Positions 16,636-26,277 of a stretch of 64,000 nt of DNA are shown in pieces (the stretch's first letter is position 1; every line of letters starts with the position of its first letter). Source of the DNA: Caryophanales bacterium. GTDB taxonomy: Bacteria; Bacillota; Bacilli; Exiguobacteriales; Exiguobacteriaceae. The stretch lies in contig CABJAC010000006.1 in NCBI GenBank assembly GCA_902363455.1, forward strand, positions 36,618-100,617. The letters run 5' to 3'. The notes under the pieces are model-generated. The model had not been told where the DNA came from. It saw only the letters and a list, made by a program, of their open reading frames with translations, and did not search any database. A program made the translations under genes and the position numbers.

Positions 16636-17418
16636 GTGAGTGAATTCGAACAGTGGTATCTGGAGTATGAATTGAACGTCAACCGTCCCGGAATTTTGGG
16701 GGACATCGCGTCACTCATGGGGATGCTACATATTTCGATTGTCACGATTAATGGTGTCGATCACCAACGTCGCGGCATGTTGCTTCAAACGAAGCAGCCG
16801 GATCAAATCCCGCGGCTCGCAGCCATCTTAAAGACGATGCCGGCCATTGACGTGATCAAGTTGCGTAAACCGAAATTACGCGACCGGATTGCGATTCGTC
16901 ACGGACGCTACATTGATCACAGCAGTGGAGAAATCAAGACGTTTCGTTTTGTCCGGGAAGACCTCGGTATTCTCGTCGACTTCATGGCGGAACTCTGTAA
17001 ACAAGAGGGCCATCTGTTGATTGGTGTCCGTGGTATGCCACGCGTCGGGAAAACGGAATCGATTGTTGCGGCAAGTGTCAGTGCCAATAAAAAATGGTTG
17101 TTCCTTTCATCTACGTTAATCAAGCAGACTGTCCGGACTTCCTTGTTTGACGATGAGCGGACGGGTGATTACGTCTATATCATCGATGCTCTTGTGTCGC
17201 AACGTCACTTTGATGAACGACACTGGCAGATCTTACGTGAAGTCATGCGACTACCGGCTACGAAAATCGTCGAACATCCGGATGCTTTTGTTAAATCGAG
17301 CGAATACACGTGGGATGATTTTGATTACATCATTGAACTGCGCAACACGACGGAAGAAATCATTGTCACCGAGCCACCTCGTGCCCATGGCGGGAACGAA
17401 TGGTTCAATTTCGAATAA
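16636..17418 (+). CDS. ymfK: YmfK family protein (DUF3388, ACT-like N-terminus)
   Basis: The 260-residue protein is the YmfK/DUF3388 homologue. The N-terminal 75 residues look like an ACT regulatory domain (LNVNRPGILGDIASLMG), and the middle carries GVRGMPRVGKTES, a P-loop-like segment; no enzyme function is established. GTG 16636 is chosen because GAGGAGG (16621-16627) is 8 bases upstream; GTG 16630 would be too close. In B. subtilis the small gene ymfJ lies between ymfI and ymfK; it is missing here. Confidence 0.83.
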   Translation: MSEFEQWYLEYELNVNRPGILGDIASLMGMLHISIVTINGVDHQRRGMLLQTKQPDQIPRLAAILKTMPAIDVIKLRKPKLRDRIAIRHGRYIDHSSGEIKTFRFVREDLGILVDFMAELCKQEGHLLIGVRGMPRVGKTESIVAASVSANKKWLFLSSTLIKQTVRTSLFDDERTGDYVYIIDALVSQRHFDERHWQILREVMRLPATKIVEHPDAFVKSSEYTWDDFDYIIELRNTTEEIIVTEPPRAHGGNEWFNFE

Positions 17419-17445
17419 GTATTGAAAATGGAAGGTGTGTTACCG

Positions 17446-18342
17446 ATGACTGAGCTCGGAACCTACTTAAAAGAACAGCGGGAGACGCTAGGCATCTCTC
17501 TTGAACAAATTCAAAGCACGACAAAAATTCAAAAACGTTACATCCTCGCTATTGAAGAAGGCGATTACAAACAATTGCCGGGAGCTTTTTATGCCCGGGC
17601 TTTCATCAAAACGTACGCGGAAGCACTTGGTCTGGATGTGGATGAAGTATTTGCGACCTATAAACGGGATTTACCGGAACCGGAAGCACAGCCGGTTGTT
17701 GAACTGTCACGGCGTGCGACGTACTCGAAATCAGCGGCACCGAAGAAAAGTGTCGCGAAGCGCTGGATTCCAAATATCATTATCATCGCCTTAATCTTTG
17801 CGATTGGTGTTGCGCTGTATTACGGATTCCAAGCATTCCAAGACGGAGACGGCACAAAGACGGCTACACCGAAACAAAGTGAAGTCACGATTGACGAAGG
17901 CGATGCGCCGAGTAAGGAGACAAATACTCCTTCAGAAGAACCAAAAGAAGAGCCTGCAGAAACAGAAAAAGAAGAAGAACCTGCAAAAAAAGAAGAGAAA
18001 AAACCATTGGCTGTCAAAACGACGGCCGGACAAGACATCACCTATGAAGTACCGGCAGATGATACGATGAGCGTGTCAATCCAAATCAAAAAAGATGCGT
18101 CGCCGTCACCGTTCGTCGGAATTCGTGACACATCGCTTGAAGGAAAAGCACTCGCACCGGATCATATCAATGCGTCCGATCCTAATCCGATTGTCGTCAA
18201 AAATGCGAAAACGGATGTCATCCGAATTCGGATCGGCTCTATTAAAGGAATCGACAAGATTCTTGTCAATGATCAGGAGCTTAAGCTTAACCGCTCCCTC
18301 CTCGTTCAAAATATTTACTTGAAGAAAGTAGCCACGCCATAA
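17446..18342 (+). CDS. rodZ: RodZ-like helix-turn-helix membrane protein (YmfM)
   Basis: The 298-residue protein has a cytoplasmic Xre-type HTH (residues about 1-75: LGTYLKEQRETLGISLEQIQ...), a linker, one membrane helix (about 107-128), a Glu/Pro/Lys-rich extracytoplasmic linker and a C-terminal beta domain (DUF4115). This is the RodZ architecture; RodZ links MreB filaments to the membrane in rod-shape maintenance. ATG 17446 has GGAAGGTG 8 bases upstream; an upstream TTG (17422) would include that site. It is followed by pgsA, as in B. subtilis. Confidence 0.88.
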   Translation: MTELGTYLKEQRETLGISLEQIQSTTKIQKRYILAIEEGDYKQLPGAFYARAFIKTYAEALGLDVDEVFATYKRDLPEPEAQPVVELSRRATYSKSAAPKKSVAKRWIPNIIIIALIFAIGVALYYGFQAFQDGDGTKTATPKQSEVTIDEGDAPSKETNTPSEEPKEEPAETEKEEEPAKKEEKKPLAVKTTAGQDITYEVPADDTMSVSIQIKKDASPSPFVGIRDTSLEGKALAPDHINASDPNPIVVKNAKTDVIRIRIGSIKGIDKILVNDQELKLNRSLLVQNIYLKKVATP

Positions 18343-18375
18343 GGCGTGTCTTCTTCATGCCAGCGTTGCTGGCAT
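18333..18375 (+). repeat. Two adjacent small hairpins between rodZ and pgsA
   Basis: ACGCC/GGCGT spans the rodZ stop codon. ATGCCAGC/GCTGGCAT with a GTT loop follows at about 18357-18375. There is no T tract after either, so these are more likely RNA-processing or stability elements than terminators. Confidence 0.55.
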
Positions 18376-18403
18376 ACATAATCTAAAAAGGAGGGATACG
18401 AGT

Positions 18404-18982
18404 ATGAACTTGCCCAATCAATTGACGGTCTTACGCGTCTTGTTGATTCCCGTGTTTGTTGCTGTCTTGGCTGTTAATCCAGACTGGGGACAATGGGATG
18501 TCTTAGGTGCAGAACTTCCTGTTGCCCATTTCGTCGCGGCGATGATTTTTTCCGTCGCTGCCATCACCGACTGGCTCGACGGATATATTGCACGGAAAAA
18601 CAAATTGGTCACGAATTTTGGTAAATTCATGGATCCGCTTGCCGATAAGATGCTCGTCGCCGCTGCACTCGTCTATTTAGTTGAACTGGATTTCGTTGCT
18701 GCCTGGGTCGTCGTCATTATTTTATGCCGTGAATTTGCTGTGACGGGTCTACGTCTCGTCGCCTCAGACGAAGGAATCGTCCTAGCAGCCGGAAATTCCG
18801 GTAAAGCGAAGACGTGGGTCCAGTTGACCTCGATCATCGCGTTTTTATTACACGATATCGGATTTGCTTTATTTAATATTCCGTTTGCTGAAATCACGAT
18901 GTGGCTCGCTTTGATCTTAACGATCTATTCAGGTGTTGAATACTTCTCGAAAAACATTAAGTTAATCACGAAATCGATGTAA
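18404..18982 (+). CDS. pgsA: CDP-diacylglycerol-glycerol-3-phosphate phosphatidyltransferase
   Basis: The 192-residue membrane enzyme makes phosphatidylglycerophosphate from CDP-diacylglycerol and glycerol 3-phosphate, the committed step to phosphatidylglycerol. The CDP-alcohol phosphotransferase signature DG(x2)AR(x8)G(x3)D(x3)D is complete: it starts at DGYIARKNK and ends in GKFMDPLAD. Several hydrophobic helices are visible. AAGGAGGGATACG precedes ATG 18404. It ends at a strong terminator, separating it from cinA. Confidence 0.95.
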   Translation: MNLPNQLTVLRVLLIPVFVAVLAVNPDWGQWDVLGAELPVAHFVAAMIFSVAAITDWLDGYIARKNKLVTNFGKFMDPLADKMLVAAALVYLVELDFVAAWVVVIILCREFAVTGLRLVASDEGIVLAAGNSGKAKTWVQLTSIIAFLLHDIGFALFNIPFAEITMWLALILTIYSGVEYFSKNIKLITKSM

Positions 18983-18994
18983 GTTACATTAAAC

Positions 18995-19026
18995 AAGACT
19001 GTTCGTCAAATCGAACAGTCTTTTCT
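18995..19026 (+). terminator. Terminator after pgsA
   Basis: AAGACTGTTCG pairs with CGAACAGTCTT around TCAAAT, followed by TTCTT. Confidence 0.88.
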
Positions 19027-19052
19027 TATACTTAGGAAAGCAGGGATGCAGG

Positions 19053-20297
19053 ATGAAAGCAGAAATCATTGCTGTCGGAAGTGAATTATTACTAGGAGAG
19101 ATTGCAAATACGAATGCCCAGTACTTGTCGGAGTGGCTTGCAACGTGTGGAATTGATGTCCATTATCATACCGTCGTTGGCGATAACCGGGAGCGGATGA
19201 TTGAGGTCGTCACCCGTGCTCAGGAACGGACGGAACTGATTGTCATTACTGGAGGACTTGGTCCGACAGAAGATGACTTAACAAAAGAAGTTGTAGCAGA
19301 GTTACTCAGTCGTCCGTTATATGTCGATCAACCGGCTTATCACCGGATTGAAGCATTTTTAAAAACACGCGGACGACAGATGACAGACAATGAGAAAAAA
19401 CAAGCTTTAGTCATCGAAGGGGCAGATGTTTTGACGAATGAGGCGGGTCTTGCACCGGGTATGTCAGTGCATACATCGGAGCACCAGTATATCTTGCTGC
19501 CCGGCGTACCGCGGGAGATGAAACGGATCATTGCGGATCATTTTGATCATCTGCTTGGTAAAGAAACGATTAAATCAAGAACATTACGCTTTTTCGGAAT
19601 CGGTGAATCCGCTTTGAACGATCGATTGGCAGACTTGATCCGGACGGCCCGCAACCCGTCCGTTGCACCTTACGCAGAACTGGCGGAAGTGCGTCTTCGT
19701 TTGACCGCAAAGGCACTTGACGAACACGTTGCGCTTCAGATGCTTGATACATTAGAACGGCAGATTCTCGATGAAGTAGGCCTTCATTTTTACGGTTACG
19801 GGGAAACGAGTTTACCGGAAGTCGTTCTTGATCGGTGTCGGGCAGCCGGCTTGACCTTGTCAGCAGCTGAATCCTTATCAGGAGGAGCTTTTGGAAGCGC
19901 ATTGACGGACATTGCCGGTGCAAGTGACGTTTTCCGGGGCAGTGCCGTCGTGTATGACGATGCGGCAAAAGTTAATGTTCTAGGTGTACCTCAAGAACTG
20001 CTTGACGCGCATACAGCTGTCAGCCGTGAAGCAGCCATTGCGATGGCTGAAGGAGCAAGAAGACTCTATCAAACAGATCTTGCAATCGCCTTGACCGGTG
20101 AGGCGGGACCGACCAGTAACAGCGGTCGGAACGTTGGGACTGTCTACTGCGCACTCGCTCAGGAAAGGGGTACGGAAGTGCTTGAACTGACATATCCGGC
20201 CTTTGACCGTGGTATGATTAGATTGCGTTCTGTAAAGGATGCTTACTTCCTGCTCATCCAAAATAGCGTGTCGACAGACAAAATGGGTAAAAGTTGA
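19053..20297 (+). CDS. cinA: CinA family protein (competence/damage-inducible)
   Basis: The 414-residue two-domain CinA has an N-terminal MoaB/MogA-like COG1058 domain ([34 protein letters not shown]) and a C-terminal nicotinamide-nucleotide amidase domain ([22 protein letters not shown]). The usual C of the SxAESCTGG motif is Ser here. It hydrolyses NMN and/or ADP-ribose pyrophosphate in pyridine nucleotide recycling, and is co-expressed with recA in naturally competent Gram-positives. ATG 19053 follows GGATG. recA follows within 100 bases but has its own promoter. Confidence 0.93.
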   Translation: MKAEIIAVGSELLLGEIANTNAQYLSEWLATCGIDVHYHTVVGDNRERMIEVVTRAQERTELIVITGGLGPTEDDLTKEVVAELLSRPLYVDQPAYHRIEAFLKTRGRQMTDNEKKQALVIEGADVLTNEAGLAPGMSVHTSEHQYILLPGVPREMKRIIADHFDHLLGKETIKSRTLRFFGIGESALNDRLADLIRTARNPSVAPYAELAEVRLRLTAKALDEHVALQMLDTLERQILDEVGLHFYGYGETSLPEVVLDRCRAAGLTLSAAESLSGGAFGSALTDIAGASDVFRGSAVVYDDAAKVNVLGVPQELLDAHTAVSREAAIAMAEGARRLYQTDLAIALTGEAGPTSNSGRNVGTVYCALAQERGTEVLELTYPAFDRGMIRLRSVKDAYFLLIQNSVSTDKMGKS

Positions 20298-20312
20298 ATT
20301 CTTTCAAGTATG

Positions 20313-20326
20313 CGAATAAATGTTCG
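20313..20326 (+). promoter_or_regulatory. LexA (SOS/Cheo) box of recA
   Basis: CGAATAAATGTTCG matches the Gram-positive LexA consensus CGAACN4GTTCG with one change and lies just upstream of the recA -35, where LexA would block transcription. Confidence 0.88.
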
Positions 20327-20334
20327 TAAAAAGC

Positions 20335-20363
20335 TTGTTATTTGGTCTCAAAAGAAGTACAAT
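20335..20363 (+). promoter_or_regulatory. Promoter of recA
   Basis: The -35 TTGTTA (20335-20340) and -10 TACAAT (20358-20363) are 17 bases apart, 9 bases downstream of the LexA box and 35 bases before the GTG start. Confidence 0.8.
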
Positions 20364-20398
20364 AATCTCAGTAAGATAAATAAAAGGAGGCCTGCTAC

Positions 20399-21442
20399 GT
20401 GAGTGATCGTAAAGCAGCACTTGAAATGGCATTACGTCAGATTGAGAAACAATTTGGTAAAGGTTCAATCATGAAACTAGGTGAAAGTGCAGATCAGAGA
20501 GTCTCGGTTATCTCTTCTGGATCGATCACATTAGATATAGCGCTTGGTGCAGGTGGATATCCACGTGGACGGGTAATTGAAGTTTATGGTCCAGAATCTT
20601 CTGGTAAAACGACAGTCTCACTTCATGCCATCGCTGAAGTTCAAAAACAAGGCGGACAAGCGGCATTTATCGATGCCGAGCATGCACTCGATCCGGCATA
20701 TGCAAGTAAACTCGGGGTAGATATTGACGAGTTGTTATTATCACAACCGGATACAGGAGAACAAGCACTCGAAATCGCAGAAGCACTGGTCCGTTCAGGT
20801 GCAGTTGATATCTTGGTCGTCGACTCCGTAGCCGCGCTTGTACCAAAAGCCGAAATCGAAGGTGAAATGGGTGACTCACACATGGGTCTTCAAGCCCGTT
20901 TGATGAGCCAAGCTTTACGTAAGCTGTCGGGTGCGACAAATAAATCTAAAACAATCGTCATCTTCATCAACCAAATCCGTGAGAAGATTGGTGTGATGTT
21001 CGGTAACCCGGAAACGACACCTGGTGGACGTGCGCTGAAGTTCTATTCATCTGTCCGTCTTGAAGTCCGTCGTGCGGAAGCACTGAAAAACGGGACAGAC
21101 ATCGTCGGAAACCGGACGAAGTTGAAAGTCGTTAAAAACAAAATCGCTCCGCCATTTAAACAGGCGGAAGTTGACATCATGTACGGACAAGGAATCTCTA
21201 AGTTTGGTGAGTTGATTGATCTTGGAACGGATCTCGATATCGTTCAAAAGAGCGGTGCTTGGTATTCATACAACTCAGAACGTCTTGGTCAAGGGCGTGA
21301 AAACGCCAAACAATACATGATGGAACATCCGGATGTCGCAGATGAAGTCGAACGCTTGATTCGTGAGCATCATGGTCTTGTCGATCGCAAGGAACCTGTT
21401 GATTTCGAAGAAGGTCAAGCAGAAGATATGTTTGCGGAATAA
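20399..21442 (+). CDS. recA: Recombinase RecA
   Basis: The 347-residue recombinase forms ATP-dependent filaments on single-stranded DNA, promotes strand exchange and activates LexA self-cleavage. Walker A GPESSGKT lies at about residues 64-71, Walker B at [10 protein letters not shown], loop L1 at [15 protein letters not shown], and L2 around GNPETTPGG. The tail ends in the usual acidic residues. The start is GTG 20399 with GGAGG 8 bases upstream. LexA box, promoter and terminator make it a single-gene, SOS-inducible unit. Confidence 0.97.
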   Translation: MSDRKAALEMALRQIEKQFGKGSIMKLGESADQRVSVISSGSITLDIALGAGGYPRGRVIEVYGPESSGKTTVSLHAIAEVQKQGGQAAFIDAEHALDPAYASKLGVDIDELLLSQPDTGEQALEIAEALVRSGAVDILVVDSVAALVPKAEIEGEMGDSHMGLQARLMSQALRKLSGATNKSKTIVIFINQIREKIGVMFGNPETTPGGRALKFYSSVRLEVRRAEALKNGTDIVGNRTKLKVVKNKIAPPFKQAEVDIMYGQGISKFGELIDLGTDLDIVQKSGAWYSYNSERLGQGRENAKQYMMEHPDVADEVERLIREHHGLVDRKEPVDFEEGQAEDMFAE

Positions 21443-21447
21443 GCGGG

Positions 21448-21486
21448 AAAAAGAGTGGAATCGATTGAGATTTCACTCTTTTTTTG
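21448..21486 (+). terminator. Terminator after recA
   Basis: AAAGAGTGGAAT pairs with ATTTCACTCTTT (one G-T pair), followed by a T tract. Confidence 0.87.
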
Positions 21487-21520
21487 TTGAAAAGAGGAAA
21501 TCACAGGAATTCTTTCCCGC

Positions 21521-21557
21521 CCGTTCGTTGACAATGAACGAGTGCTATCCTTACAAT
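21521..21557 (+). promoter_or_regulatory. Promoter of rny with inverted repeat over the -35
   Basis: The -35 TTGACA (21528-21533) and -10 TACAAT (21552-21557) are 18 bases apart. The -35 lies within CGTTCGTTG-A-CAATGAACG, an inverted repeat with one mismatch, which could be an operator. Confidence 0.75.
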
Positions 21558-21636
21558 ATAGATGTACGTTTTTTAGACAGCTTCGATGAATAACCGAAAT
21601 GAACTAAGAAACACCTTGTAAAGGGGAGGTGAACCC

Positions 21637-23199
21637 ATGGGTACAACAACTTGGATTGTCATACTTCTCCTCGCAATACTGATCGCATTCATCGTAGGCT
21701 ACTTCTTGCGGAAATCGATTGCAGAAGCGAAGATTCAAGGCGCGGAAACAGAAGCGACGAAAATCGTGGAACGTGCTCAAGTATCAGCGGAAGCAACGAA
21801 AAAAGAAGCATTACTCGAAGCGAAAGATGAAGCTTTTAAACTTCGGACAGAAGTCGAAAAAGAGCTTCGTGAACGTCGTCAAGAGTTAACGAAACAAGAA
21901 GGACGATTGCTCCAAAAAGAAGAGACACTCGATCGCCGTGTTGATTCCATCGACCGTAAGGAAGAACAAATCAATACGCGGGATGCAGAGATCGCGAAAC
22001 GGAAGCATCAAGCTGAAGAGTTAGAACGAAAAGTAGAGGACCTGTATGAACAGGGACGCCAAGAGCTCGTACGTGTTGCGAATCTTTCGCAAGACGAAGC
22101 CAGAGCTATCATCATGGATGAGACGAAACAAGCTGCAATGCATGACGCGGCAATTCTTCAAAAAGAAATCGAACAAAAAGCAAAAGAAGAAGCGGACAAA
22201 AAAGCACGAAATATTCTTTCACTCGCGATTCAACGGTTCGCCGCAGAACATATCGCGGAGACGACGGTTTCTGTCGTCAACTTGCCGAATGACGAGATGA
22301 AGGGTCGGATCATCGGTCGTGAAGGACGAAACATCCGGACGCTTGAAACATTGACGGGGATCGATTTAATCATCGATGATACACCGGAAGCCGTTATCTT
22401 GTCCGGATTTGATCCAATTCGCCGCGAAGTGGCGAAGATGGCGCTTGAGAAACTGGTCCAAGACGGTCGGATTCACCCGGCTCGCATTGAAGAGATGGTT
22501 GACAAGTCTCGCCGTGAAATGGATGAACGGATTCGTGAGATCGGTGAAGAAGCGACGTATGATGTCGGAATTCACGGGATTCACCCGGATCTTGTCAAAA
22601 TTCTCGGCCGCTTGAAATACCGGACGAGTTACGGTCAAAACGTCCTGTTCCACTCGCTTGAAGTCGCGCATCTTGCCGGCATGATGGCAGCGGAGCTTGG
22701 AGAAGATGTAACGCTTGCGAAGCGGGCCGGTCTTCTGCACGATATCGGGAAAGCGATTGACCATGAAGTCGAAGGAAGTCACGTTGAGATCGGGGTTGAG
22801 CTCGGTACGAAGTACAAAGAGCACCCAACCGTCATCAATGCGATTGCTTCCCACCACGGGGATACGGAAGCGACATCTGTCATTTCTGTGTTAGTCGCAG
22901 CAGCCGATGCTTTATCTGCCGCACGCCCAGGTGCACGCCAAGAAACACTTGAAAGCTACATCCGACGTCTTGAACGTCTGGAAGAAATCTCAGAATCATT
23001 TGACGGTGTTGAGAAGTCCTTTGCGATCCAAGCCGGTCGTGAAGTTCGGATCATCGTTCGTCCTGATGTCGTCGACGATGTCCTTGCCTATAAAATGGCA
23101 AGTGATATCCGGAAAAAAATCGAAGAAGAACTCGATTATCCGGGTCACATCAAAGTCACGGTCATTCGGGAAACACGGGCAGTCGAATACGCAAAATAA
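21637..23199 (+). CDS. rny: Ribonuclease Y
   Basis: The 520-residue membrane-bound endoribonuclease initiates decay of many Gram-positive mRNAs. There is an N-terminal membrane helix (residues 4-24, [20 protein letters not shown]), a long coiled coil (about 30-200), a KH domain ([19 protein letters not shown]), and an HD metal-dependent phosphohydrolase domain ([12 protein letters not shown]). AGGGGAGGTG precedes ATG 21637. It is followed by ymdB at 50 bases, as in B. subtilis; the YmdB-RNase Y link is established there. Confidence 0.96.
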   Translation: MGTTTWIVILLLAILIAFIVGYFLRKSIAEAKIQGAETEATKIVERAQVSAEATKKEALLEAKDEAFKLRTEVEKELRERRQELTKQEGRLLQKEETLDRRVDSIDRKEEQINTRDAEIAKRKHQAEELERKVEDLYEQGRQELVRVANLSQDEARAIIMDETKQAAMHDAAILQKEIEQKAKEEADKKARNILSLAIQRFAAEHIAETTVSVVNLPNDEMKGRIIGREGRNIRTLETLTGIDLIIDDTPEAVILSGFDPIRREVAKMALEKLVQDGRIHPARIEEMVDKSRREMDERIREIGEEATYDVGIHGIHPDLVKILGRLKYRTSYGQNVLFHSLEVAHLAGMMAAELGEDVTLAKRAGLLHDIGKAIDHEVEGSHVEIGVELGTKYKEHPTVINAIASHHGDTEATSVISVLVAAADALSAARPGARQETLESYIRRLERLEEISESFDGVEKSFAIQAGREVRIIVRPDVVDDVLAYKMASDIRKKIEEELDYPGHIKVTVIRETRAVEYAK

Positions 23200-23249
23200 G
23201 CAGAGTGGCGGGCGACCGCCACTTTTTTTAATGATTGGAGGAAATTTTT

Positions 23250-24044
23250 TTGAAAATCTTATTTATTGGTGACGTCGTCGGGGCACCGGGTCGTCATATC
23301 CTGCAACAGTTCACATCACGTATCAAATCGAAGTATAATCCGACGGTCATGCTGGTGAATGGAGAAAACGCTGCACACGGTCGGGGGATCACGAAATCAA
23401 TCTACCATCAGTTGCTTGAGCTTGGGTTCCACGGTGTCACGATGGGGAATCATACATTTGATAACCGCGACATCTTTGATTGGATTGATGATGCGGACCG
23501 GATCGTCCGTCCTGCTAACTATCCGGAAGGGACACCCGGACGCGGCATGATGGTCTTAAAAGTCGGCAACAAAAAAATCGCCGTCATCAACGTGCAAGGA
23601 ACTGTTTTCTTACCACCACTCGGCGATCCATTCCGGACGGTCGATGAATTGATTGCTGAAGTCGAGGGTGAGGTCGATGCAATCTTCGTCGATGTTCATG
23701 CGGAAGCAACAAGTGAAAAGATTGCCATGGGTTATCATCTGGCAGGTCGTGTCCAGGCCGTCGTCGGAACGCATACACACGTCCAGACGGCAGATGAACG
23801 GATTCTCGAAGGGGGAACCGCCTATATCACGGATGTCGGGATGACAGGACCGCTGGACGGTGTCCTCGGTATGCGCAAGGAAGATGTCTTGCGGAAATTC
23901 AAAACACAACTCCCAACCCGGTTTGAAGTTGCAGAAGGACGGGAACAGTTAAATGGAGTCTTGATTCATATTGATGATGTATCGAAAAAAGCTACGAAAA
24001 TTGAACGCATTCATCTAACGGATCAATCGATTTTCTTTGATTGA
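23250..24044 (+). CDS. ymdB: Metallophosphodiesterase YmdB
   Basis: The 264-residue calcineurin-like phosphodiesterase hydrolyses 2',3'-cyclic nucleotides and affects biofilm and motility gene expression in B. subtilis. Metal-binding motifs are in order: FIGDVVGAPGR, NGENAAHG, GNHTFDNRD, DVHAEATSEK and GTHTHVQTAD. The start is TTG 23250, with GGAGG (23237-23241) 8 bases upstream; length equals B. subtilis YmdB. It lies between rny and spoVS, the conserved order. Confidence 0.95.
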   Translation: MKILFIGDVVGAPGRHILQQFTSRIKSKYNPTVMLVNGENAAHGRGITKSIYHQLLELGFHGVTMGNHTFDNRDIFDWIDDADRIVRPANYPEGTPGRGMMVLKVGNKKIAVINVQGTVFLPPLGDPFRTVDELIAEVEGEVDAIFVDVHAEATSEKIAMGYHLAGRVQAVVGTHTHVQTADERILEGGTAYITDVGMTGPLDGVLGMRKEDVLRKFKTQLPTRFEVAEGREQLNGVLIHIDDVSKKATKIERIHLTDQSIFFD

Positions 24045-24073
24045 GTGTTGATTTTTGATTGGGAGGTACGTGC

Positions 24074-24334
24074 ATGGACGTCCTGAAAGTATCAGCTAAA
24101 TCGAATCCGAATGCGGTCGCAGGGGCGCTTGCGGGTGTACTTCGAGAGAAGGGTTCTGTCGAGATTCAGGCAATCGGTGCAGGTGCACTCAATCAATCCA
24201 TCAAAGCGGTTGCAATCGCCCGAGGATTTGTCGCACCGGCAGGGATGGACCTGATCTGTATCCCGGCATTTACCGACATCATGATTGATGGAGAAGAACG
24301 GACGGCAATCAAACTCATCATTGAACCACGATGA
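24074..24334 (+). CDS. spoVS: Stage V sporulation protein S (SpoVS/Alba-like)
   Basis: The 86-residue SpoVS-family protein is recognised by DVLKVSAKSNPNAVAGALAG, the EIQAIGAGALNQSIKAVAIA stretch and the terminal EERTAIKLIIEPR. It has an Alba-like fold and is widespread also outside spore formers. ATG 24074 has GGGAGG 7 bases upstream. Retention where other sporulation genes are missing implies a vegetative job, possibly nucleic-acid binding. A strong terminator follows. Confidence 0.94.
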   Translation: MDVLKVSAKSNPNAVAGALAGVLREKGSVEIQAIGAGALNQSIKAVAIARGFVAPAGMDLICIPAFTDIMIDGEERTAIKLIIEPR

Positions 24335-24365
24335 TGCATCATTGGACATAGGTCCTAACAAAGGT

Positions 24366-24402
24366 AGACCATTTACTCGTTGGAGTAGATGGTCTTTTTT
24401 TC
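24366..24402 (+). terminator. Terminator after spoVS
   Basis: AGACCATTTACTC pairs with GAGTAGATGGTCT (G-T pair) around a short loop, then eight T. Confidence 0.9.
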
Positions 24403-24435
24403 AGTTAATTTTTCACTCGATTCCCTGAAGGAGGA

Positions 24436-24464
24436 TTGTGCAACTATCCGGAAATCGGTATCAT
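24436..24464 (+). promoter_or_regulatory. Weak candidate promoter of korAB
   Basis: TTGTGC and TATCAT are 17 bases apart, 62 bases before the korA start. The -35 is poor, so confidence is low. Confidence 0.35.
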
Positions 24465-24525
24465 GGGGGAGGATAGTGAAGCAGACAGCTTCAATCATTT
24501 CAGGGGATAGAAGGAGCGAACGTCG

Positions 24526-26277
24526 ATGTACAATCAATTGTCATGGAAAGTAGGCGGTCAGCAGGGTGAGGGGATTGAATCGACTGGTGAAATCTTCGCC
24601 ATTGCCTTGAACCGTCTAGGTTATTACTTATATGGATACCGTCATTTTTCATCGCGGATCAAAGGTGGACATACCAACAATAAAATCCGGGTCGCGACAC
24701 ATGAAGTCCGGACCGTTGCCGATGATTTAGATATCTTGGTCGCGTTTGATCAAGAAACGATTGACGTCAACTTCCATGAGTTACGTCAAGGGGCGATCAT
24801 CATTGCCGATGCAAAGTTTAATCCGACGAACCCGGATCAAGCACGGGCCGTCCTCTATCCGATTCCCTTTACGGAAATTGCGGCAGGACTCGGCACATCC
24901 TTGATGAAGAACATGGTCGCAATCGGTGCGTCGAGCGCCATTCTCGGCATTCACCCGGAACGGTTTCAGGCCGTCGTCGAGCAGATTTTTGGACGGAAAG
25001 GACCGGAGATGGTCGAGAAAAACTTATCGGCGATTCGTGAAGGAGCGGCTGCGTTTGAAGCGATGGCCGGAACAGCGGAACGGTTTATTCTGGATCCTGC
25101 CGACGGTCAGCAACGGATGTTCATGATTGGAAATGATGCGATTGCGCTTGGTGCGGTTGCAGGAGGCGCCCGTCTGATGGCTGCTTATCCGATTACGCCG
25201 TCATCGGAAATCATGGAGTACTTAATTAAAAAATTACCGCAATTCGGCGGAACGGTCGTCCAGACGGAAGATGAGCTCGCAGCCGTGACGATGGCAATCG
25301 GGGCCAACTACGCCGGTGTCCGTGCCTTGACGGCATCAGCCGGACCGGGTCTGTCTTTAATGGCAGAAGCGATTGGTCTGTCCGGCATGACGGAAACACC
25401 ACTCGTCATCATCGATACCCAGCGCGGAGGACCGTCAACCGGATTACCGACGAAACAGGAACAGTCGGACTTGATGGCGATGATTTACAGCACCCATGGC
25501 GAGATTCCAAAAGTCGTCCTGGCGCCGTCGACCGTCGAAGAAGCCTTTTATGATGCAGCGGAAGCCTTTAACATTGCGGAAGAGTATCAGTGTCCGGTCA
25601 TTCTCTTGACGGACTTGATGCTGTCGCTTGGAAAACAGTCCGTCGAACCGCTTGATGTCAATCGGGTTGAAATCCGTCGCGGGAAACTGATCTCAGGTGA
25701 TTTGCCGGAACTCGAGGGCAAAGCGTACTTTAAACGTTATGAAGTCACGGAAGACGGTGTCAGTCCACGTGTCGTCCCAGGAACGAAACACGGAATTCAC
25801 CACGTGACCGGGGTCGAACATAACGAAGAAGGCCGTCCGTCGGAAGCGACGAAGAACCGGGTCGATCAAATGACGAAACGACTAAGAAAGTTGAACCAGT
25901 TCCGGATGAAGGATGCGGTCCTTGTGACAGAACAGCATGCGACACCGGACATCTTGTTTGTCGGCTTCAACTCGACGCGCGGTACGATTGAAGAAGTGAT
26001 GCCGCGTCTTGAGGAACAGGGGATTCATGTCGATCATCTCCACATCCGCCAGATGCACCCGTTCCCGAGTGAACTGGTCCGTCCGCATCTCGAACGGGCC
26101 AAACAAGTGGTCGTCGTCGAATACAATGCGACGGGGCAACTGGCAAAACTGATTCAGATGAACTGTGGTTTTGCGGAAAAAATTGAACACATTCTAAAAT
26201 TCAACGGCGACCCGTTCTATCCGGCGGAAGTGGTGGAACAAGTCGTCGCAGGAGGGGTTTTCCATGGCAACATTTAA
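24526..26277 (+). CDS. korA: 2-oxoacid:ferredoxin oxidoreductase, alpha (gamma-alpha fused) subunit
   Basis: The 583-residue subunit has the gamma domain first (about 1-190: WKVGGQQGEGIESTGEIFA) and then the alpha pyrimidine-binding domain (ALGAVAGGARLMAAYPITPSSE; ALTASAGPGLSLMAEAIG) and transketolase C-like domain. With the beta subunit it oxidatively decarboxylates a 2-oxoacid, probably 2-oxoglutarate, to the acyl-CoA and reduces ferredoxin. Substrate is inferred from family only. AAGGAG precedes ATG 24526. It overlaps korB by 14 bases. Confidence 0.92.
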   Translation: MYNQLSWKVGGQQGEGIESTGEIFAIALNRLGYYLYGYRHFSSRIKGGHTNNKIRVATHEVRTVADDLDILVAFDQETIDVNFHELRQGAIIIADAKFNPTNPDQARAVLYPIPFTEIAAGLGTSLMKNMVAIGASSAILGIHPERFQAVVEQIFGRKGPEMVEKNLSAIREGAAAFEAMAGTAERFILDPADGQQRMFMIGNDAIALGAVAGGARLMAAYPITPSSEIMEYLIKKLPQFGGTVVQTEDELAAVTMAIGANYAGVRALTASAGPGLSLMAEAIGLSGMTETPLVIIDTQRGGPSTGLPTKQEQSDLMAMIYSTHGEIPKVVLAPSTVEEAFYDAAEAFNIAEEYQCPVILLTDLMLSLGKQSVEPLDVNRVEIRRGKLISGDLPELEGKAYFKRYEVTEDGVSPRVVPGTKHGIHHVTGVEHNEEGRPSEATKNRVDQMTKRLRKLNQFRMKDAVLVTEQHATPDILFVGFNSTRGTIEEVMPRLEEQGIHVDHLHIRQMHPFPSELVRPHLERAKQVVVVEYNATGQLAKLIQMNCGFAEKIEHILKFNGDPFYPAEVVEQVVAGGVFHGNI

